Shown piece after piece: positions 58,390 through 64,000 of a stretch of DNA of 64,000 nucleotides (positions are counted from its first letter, which is position 1; each line of letters begins with the position of its first letter). The stretch comes from Diphasiastrum complanatum (lineage: Eukaryota > Streptophyta > Lycopodiopsida > Lycopodiales > Lycopodiaceae), in NCBI GenBank assembly GCA_029204225.1, contig CM055103.1, positions 131,001 to 195,000 of the forward strand, in the 5' to 3' direction. The translations under genes and the position numbers were made by a program. The notes below the pieces were generated by a model. It was given only the letters and a program-made list of their open reading frames with translations, did not search any database and was not told the DNA's origin.

Positions 58390-60934
58390 TATGTCGAATT
58401 TGAACTCTGCGGTAGAACCACTGAAACAATTGACAAATGTAGTTTCATTTTGGTTCCTCCATGTTGTGTATTTCAATGAAATGTTGCTCGTGCTTGCCAG
58501 TGTGACTTCTCCATCCCTTGTGATGACCATACACTCAAGCTTCCATATGTATTTGCAAAAAATGTTGTATGATCTCCTAGTATGTGCTGCATATGTCAAA
58601 ATCATAATGTTAGTCTTATGTTTGGATCTAAATATATATGCAAATTTGAAAGCATATTAATAATTTAATACTAACCATGTAATGAGTGATGTGATCATCT
58701 CCCCATGCTTTTGATACTGCATTAACAAACTCGACACAAGTCCTTTGGACAGCTTTCTTATCAATATCAAAGTATTTTTCTTTTCTTAAAATAGCAATCA
58801 TACTATCAAGATTTTTCCATACATCAACTTTTAGTACTCTGGTTTTGCCGTCTTTCTCGAAGTCCTGAGTAGCAGCAATAATATCTGTCCAGACTGAGTG
58901 TTGAATATTAGAAGCCCTACCAGTATGATTTGATAGGAAACGATGTGCTTTTGCTCCTCCTATGCTTGGCTTAGTTGGCATGTTCCCATTCTTTCCTGAA
59001 AGCTTTTCATCTTTTTGAATTTTGACATGTCTTTTATGGAGTCCTTCTTTTGATAAAACATCTTCTAATCGAGAGATAGCTTTCTTTGCTAATGATGCTG
59101 GCTTAGTATTCCAAGCAAAAATTATATGAAGATAAATGATCTTTTATACTAATCTAACTTCTGCATGAAGAGTGCAAACATGCACATTTTTTAAGGGGAT
59201 AGGCAGCATAGGCTTCCGGTTTGGATCTGCATATTCTCTAGTAATTACTGTGCTCCTAGTTACATCTTTTGCCATTTTCATACAGTACAAACAAGGGTGT
59301 TTTAATGTAGCACCGTGAGAGACATTATACACACATTTTAATGTTTTCAAATCACCTGCTAAGTGCCATTCAACATTGAAGTCTCCAACTCCTGGAACAT
59401 TGAGAAGTCCTCCATCCATATGGTCCTTGATGATCCTAGAATAAGATATCCTTGAGAATATCCATGATAATATATCATGATCCTCTTTTAGCACTTGTCC
59501 AAAAAAATTAATCGGACTTAATTTACAATGTATTAATACTATTCAATGAATGTAATGTAATAATGAGGCTAGTTACTTGAAACGCTGCCAACCACCATAT
59601 ATCATTTTTTGACTGGACACTGAATCTGAAATCTTCTTGGTTCTCTGTTTGTGATAGAGCACCATTTATGAGAGTTATACTAACCCTCTCCATCTTCTGC
59701 ACTTTTACAATTTCTGACTCATCTAACTTAAGTACTATGATTATTTTGCCATTCACCTTTTCATAGGTTATATCATAGAATGTGACGATGTATCTCAGCA
59801 AGTAATTTAGATCAACAAATAAATTGTTTGATGAATTCTAGAATATCGATCAGTTTCATACACCTCCTCAATATGAAATGGAGTTCCAATGATCTTATGC
59901 ATACCTATGTTTAATGTATCCCTCTCTTTCTTCAAGTGATATGTCCTAGGGATTAGGACTTTTCTAGTTTGAACTTGCTTAAAAGATTCTCTAATTAGTT
60001 TAAATATTGTTGCATATGCTTCTCTACTAATACCCGAAAAATCACAAGCACCCTGAACTATAGTCTTATCTAAAAATTTTTGAATGTCCACCATCAAAGA
60101 CTCTGCTATTTTACACTTTACATTTGAAATCCTATTGCTCATCATGATATGCTCAGTGGATTTGCAAGTCAATATTGTGACCAATGACATTCTAGTGAAG
60201 CATTGTCTTTAATATTCCGAGGAGCTACTAATGCAGATTTGCAAAAAAAACAGATAGTTAACAGAATATCACCATAGCTAAAATTAAATCCAAATGTCAT
60301 TGAAAAACTTACAAAAATCAGAATATGCTTACTTGAATGCACGGATCCTTCTATTTCGATAACCTCCTTTTGAAAGCATTTGAATATCCTTGCAACTTTT
60401 TCGCTTTCGCTTCTTACTTTCAGCCTTCTTCTTTGCCAAATCCACATCCCTCAATAATTGTAAGTTTTCAATACGAATAGACTGGAAGACTGATTGCATT
60501 TGTTCTAGTTCTGATTTGATATTGATTGTTATCTTCTGTAATGATTCATTATTTTTTTTAAGTTGTTCATTTTCTTCTAATGTCTTTTGGAGATGACAAT
60601 CTCTATTCTGACAATAAGAGGATATCCGAATTAACTCACCTTCTAAAAAGTGAACTTTATTCATATAAAGTTGTTTTCCATGGTTCTGCAATCTTTCACA
60701 ATATCCTAGTAATCCACTATGTCCATTGCATATCCATGTAACTAAATGAGTTATTGAAGAGAACGTGGGATGTGTCAAAGTGCTTGGATCTTGTGGATAT
60801 AATGTTCCATCTATCCACAAATCCATGTTTTTTTTGTCCTTCTGCCCTGTAACGAGAACGATCCTTAATAGATATTTGAATTTTTTTGCCTCCTCTTCTC
60901 TGCAAAGGTGCCAAGTCAATAGGGATATCCACAT
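58390..60934 (-). pseudogene. broken multi-exon transposase-like gene
   Basis: Minus-strand order. Exon 1 (60934-60334): a Leu/Glu/Lys coiled coil and a nuclear signal (KKAESKKRKRKS), ending at a GTAAGC donor. Exon 2 starts at 60191 (after CACTAG): CKSTEHIMMSNRISNVKCKI, SGISREAYATIF and TYHLKKERDTLNIGM. After a frame change near 59830, LNYLLRYIVTFYDITYEKVN to KNDIWWLAAFQ. Next, about 59515-58675: VEWHLAGDLKTLKCVYNVSH, then HPCLYCMKM, CTLHAEVRLV, a stop at 59144, KIIYLHIIFAWNTKP onward in the same frame. Last exon: HILGDHTTFFANTYGSLSVW and SSQGMEKSHW, then a TGA. The D-x-K / C-x-x-C / YGSL...QGxEK order resembles transposase-like proteins scattered in animal and fungal genomes. No exact family is claimed. 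Confidence 0.6.
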
Positions 60935-61089
60935 GTAGATGATACAATGTCATCATCAAAAAAATAATAGAGTAATCAGTTGCATCAAAGTACTATGACC
61001 AAATTCTATGAAGCAAAGCAAAGTACTCATCTTTGATTATATTATATACTATGTACGATCAATCCAAACTCCATGCTTGTATGCTTGAT

Positions 61090-61210
61090 TCAAATTTGGA
61101 AATGCCGCTCATTTTTTCATTCCAATAGGTAGTTGGCGCTCATATTTTCATTCCAAAGTGATGATGGCGTTCATAATTGGAGATGACACCCATATTTCCA
61201 TTCTCTTGGA
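61090..61210. repeat. degenerate TCATTCCAA repeats near the right end
   Basis: GGCGCTCATATTTTCATTCC and close variants recur about four times within the element, upstream of the minus-strand gene. Possible subterminal repeats. Confidence 0.5.
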
Positions 61211-61496
61211 AGGAATGCATATGTAAACATGTTGCACTTTTTCCTGATTCGAATTTGGGGATGGTAGTCATATTCTAGATCTATTGAAAATATTGCCCTT
61301 TTCGTAACCAATGGAGGGAATATTTTTGAATTTAGTAAGTTATACTGCGAACTGTTAACAGTTTTTAACTGTGACTATAGACACTGTGGTTAGATCATTG
61401 GGAGTTGGGGAGGCCTTGGGAGTGGTGTGGGCAAGCAAATAAACAATATTGTTTTTTTTATTATGATATTTTTCTATATCCTACATGGCATTCCTT

Positions 61497-61531
61497 AAAG
61501 GGTCTTTTTGATATTGAGAACTCCTCTAATG
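61497..61531 (-). repeat. right 35-bp terminal inverted repeat
   Basis: AAAGGGTCTTTTTGATATTG to CTCCTCTAATG, the exact reverse complement of 54207-54241. Confidence 0.93.
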
Positions 61532-61761
61532 ACCTCTACAGCTCCTTCACAACCATATACCCCCACCTCCATTTTTCCAAACTTCTACTTTCCATCGTTC
61601 TTATCCCACCTCATTCTGTTCCAATCTTTTTATTTTGTTTGACACACATCCTCCACACCGTTCTATTCCCAACACCTCCGCTTTCACACATCTTCCCTTC
61701 CCAACCTCAATTCTTCACAGTTCTTTCCATTTGCACCCTAACTCCCTTCACACAGACTTCC

Positions 61762-61960
61762 TCTCACATCTCAACCGACACCTCCCTCTCACATCTCAAC
61801 CGACGCCCTCTGCTCACATCTCAACCGACACCTCCCTCTCACATTCCAACCAATGCCCTCCGCTCAAATCTCAACCGACACCCTCCGCTCACATCTCAAC
61901 CGACACCCTCCGCTCACATCTCAACCGACGCCCGTTCATCCTGTTTGCCTTCTCGACCGA
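61762..61960 (+). repeat. eight-copy 25-bp repeat, core TCTCAACCGAC
   Basis: Units CTCACATCTCAACCGACACC then TCCCT, with variants, ending TTCTCGACCGACACC. Same core as 53518-53740 and at nearly the same period. It lies in the leader of the coding region at 62000. Confidence 0.92.
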
Positions 61961-61999
61961 CACCTTTTTTTCAGAACCCTGTTTCCCAAATTTTTCAGC

Positions 62000-64000
62000 A
62001 TGTCTATCAACCCTGCCTCCAGTTCTGATGACCCCGATGCCAATAAGCTCGACATCCAACTGTCCAAATTGGATATCACTGAAATGCAACACTGGTACCA
62101 ATAGGCAGCATCCTTCTTTAAAGCCATTGAGTTCTAGATGTCTGTCTTGACGGGGTATCAAAGCCCGTACCTCGTGCACATGATATATGCCAACTACAAT
62201 GCTACAACAAGGTCGTGCCAGCTAATAGTTCCTCCTGTGAGGAACTATGTTTATAACATATCATTTGCACCGGCCGACTTGCAACCTTCTGGGTTCCCAC
62301 GAGGACCAAATGATGTCACCAGGACACTTCAAAAAATTGAGCAGACAGCATATTTCAAATTCATTGATCCCTCCATGGACAAGTGGAAGAACAAGAATGG
62401 GTACAGAGTTGAAGCAATCAATGACCCACAACTACAAGTGGCATGTGCGTACTTGACAAAGTGCACACAACGACCAAGAACCAAGTTGCAGAGAGTACCC
62501 ATGTCCCTGTTTCATATAATGGCAGATTCACGACTACATGCCCAGAACCTCTATGATTGGGCACAGTTTGTTTCGAACTGCCTTCATGAGTGCCTTAAGA
62601 ACAAGCAACTGATAACAACACTATATGACAATATCACTCTTCAACAAGTATAGAATGGTCCAAAGCTTCAACAACACCAGCAGCTTGCTGACAAGGCATG
62701 GGACATTCCCATCGAATCAAAAAAGTCCAAGCGTGCACGATCAAGGGCTACTTCGCCATCGGGATCCCAGCCTAAACGAGTAAACACTAGTATTCTCCCT
62801 CTGGCAAAGAAGCCCACAACTGGACCCACAAGTAGCCGCAACCTCCGAAGCTCAAGAGGCCGATACCTCCAAGGCCCAGTTGCCAGACACAAGGCAACAA
62901 AGGATGCAAAGAAAGCTTCAAGCTAGGAGCACATCTCCAGCGGGATCAATCTCAGATGGTTCTACTTCCGATGATGGAAGCTCATCCACGGCCTCACAAC
63001 AACACTCGTCACCCTCACATGTCATCGACATGGGTGATGCAGCAATGACATCTACAGCAGCCCCAATTATGACACCATCACAATTTGTTGCTCAACCAGA
63101 CAAAGTCACCACCCCACCCACATTGATTACCACGCCAACGCCACCAACATCACCACTGGCACAAGTTTTGAGGGGATAGGAGTGGGGATATCCAGTCCCC
63201 AAGACACGGAAGCGGCTCAACAACCACAAGACCAACAACCACAGGCCCAGCAAGTCCACACATTGGACACATCACAATATTTTAATGCTACGGACCTGAT
63301 GGAAATAAGTGACGACAAGCCAGAGAAGGTGGAGCAGCCAGGAAGAAGTCTGACCCCTTCACTAACCACCACCACCACAACGGTTACTAAAATCATCCCT
63401 CCACTCCCTCCACCCCCACCTCCATCTTTAGCTCTAACACACCGTTTATTTTTTGGTGTAGCCTCACCATCCCACACTCCAGATCAGTACCCAACCCTCA
63501 CTAACCCTGATAAGCTCACTGAAACAGCCAAGCGCTCAATAATTGGCCTATCCAAAATGCGCTACCATATGTATTGGTTGGTAAGCCAATATCAAATGCT
63601 CGAGAGCAAGGTCCAGCATCAAGACCAAGAAAAAGAGACAGTGGAAACCAGATCCGTGATGGCCGGGCAAAAGACCACTCTGGAAGAGGTCCAACAGCAA
63701 CTGAAGCACCAGATGGTCCAAATCGACCAAGTACGGGACGGATCATCGGGTGCAATGACAGTCGATGCTCCTCTAGTCAAGCCCAAGGACATTCGATTCC
63801 AGGCCTCAGCCATCTGGATGAAAAAGTACGTATGCCTGATCCAAGAACGAGAGGCCAAGAAGAAAAATTTTGAAAATACTGTGGCCAAGCAAGAGAAGAT
63901 CATCTTGGAGTCCCAGAAGTCGCTGGAAGACTTAACGAAGGCCCTACAACAAGTCTTGGACAAGGTGAACCAATTGTGGGACATGGCGTGCAAGAAGACC
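62000..64000 (+). pseudogene. large unidentified coding region, runs off the window
   Basis: ATG at 62000 (MSINPASSSDDPDANKLDIQ) opens a frame broken by TAG at 62102, 62135, 62651 and 62922, all in one frame. The 62138-62650 part is well conserved looking (NYVYNISFAPADLQPSGFPR, DPSMDKWKNKNGY). After it come basic Ser/Lys-rich residues. A Ser/Thr/Pro-rich segment lies in another frame (62880-63176), after which the first frame returns near 63150 and stays open to the window end. It shows Pro runs, then a long Gln/Glu/Lys coiled coil (VAKQEKIILESQKSLEDLTK). It looks like a gag- or scaffold-like transposon protein; family unknown. Confidence 0.55.

Larger units (their letters stand above)
54207..61531. 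mobile_element. 7.3-kb terminal-inverted-repeat DNA transposon
   Basis: Bounded by perfect 35-bp inverted repeats (54207-54241 and 61497-61531). Inside are two plus-strand genes (54.4-55.5 and 56.7-58.2 kb), a minus-strand protease tail and a minus-strand transposase-like gene, converging at about 58.3 kb. Flanks on both sides are pyrimidine-rich and could be one interrupted sequence. I found no convincing target duplication; a TA could be one if the ends start at GAGGAGTT. The combination does not match CACTA, hAT, Mutator or Harbinger as I know them. The coding parts contain stops, so this copy is probably immobile. Confidence 0.75.

Noticed and set aside
53518-61960. CRISPR-like arrays (24-25 bp repeats)
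   Set aside because: Units are directly adjacent without distinct spacers, diverge gradually, and the DNA is plant nuclear.
61405-62150. 171- and 207-residue Pro/Thr/His-rich frames on the plus strand
   Set aside because: They read through the right inverted repeat or the 25-bp array and are products of pyrimidine-rich sequence. The better start is the ATG at 62000.

Overview
The window is nuclear DNA of a land plant with a large, repeat-filled genome. Most of its length is decayed retrotransposon and DNA-transposon sequence in the densely nested style of homosporous ferns. The one large plant gene encodes an organellar PPR-DYW protein with very uniform PPR repeats, which also fits a fern. 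I infer a fern (Ceratopteris or Adiantum type) but cannot prove it.

Layout. 1-8.5 kb: a tRNA-like SINE with target duplications, palindrome-rich GC elements, a 61-bp-arm hairpin, a LINE ORF1 remnant, a CACTA-type fragment and a 1.2-kb inverted repeat. 8.5-11.4 kb: a LINE ORF2 remnant interrupted by an LTR-like insertion and by a MITE, ending in a long CT microsatellite. 12-31 kb: stacked Ty1/copia and Ty3/gypsy remnants on both strands, plus scraps of host genes (EF-1alpha, actin, an ABCC transporter) and a second SINE copy. 32-37 kb: minisatellites, then an intact intronless secreted-protein gene (35365-36171) of the mostly fungal 'up-regulated in Daf-2' family, followed by a 72-bp tandem array. 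37-48 kb: gypsy and copia remnants and simple arrays.

48.4-53.1 kb, minus strand: the most important gene. Eight exons with consistent GT-AG junctions encode an N-terminal presequence-like segment, three OSB-type PDF motifs, and then a PPR tract with E and DYW domains. The PPR frame has no ATG at its 5' end. An in-frame-joining intron of 132 bp links it to the last PDF exon, giving a predicted 1126-residue PDF-PPR-DYW fusion that I do not know from the literature.

54.2-61.5 kb: a 7325-bp unit bounded by perfect 35-bp inverted repeats. It carries two plus-strand genes of unknown function, a promoter-like cluster of five G-boxes, a minus-strand tail of a Ulp1/C48-type cysteine protease, and a broken multi-exon minus-strand gene with transposase-like motifs. 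It appears to be a poorly described DNA transposon. It lies between two arrays of a 24-25 bp repeat with core TCTCAACCGAC; the right array leads into a broken coding region that runs off the window end.

Gene functions come from reading translations by eye. Family assignments rest on remembered motifs, not on database searches.
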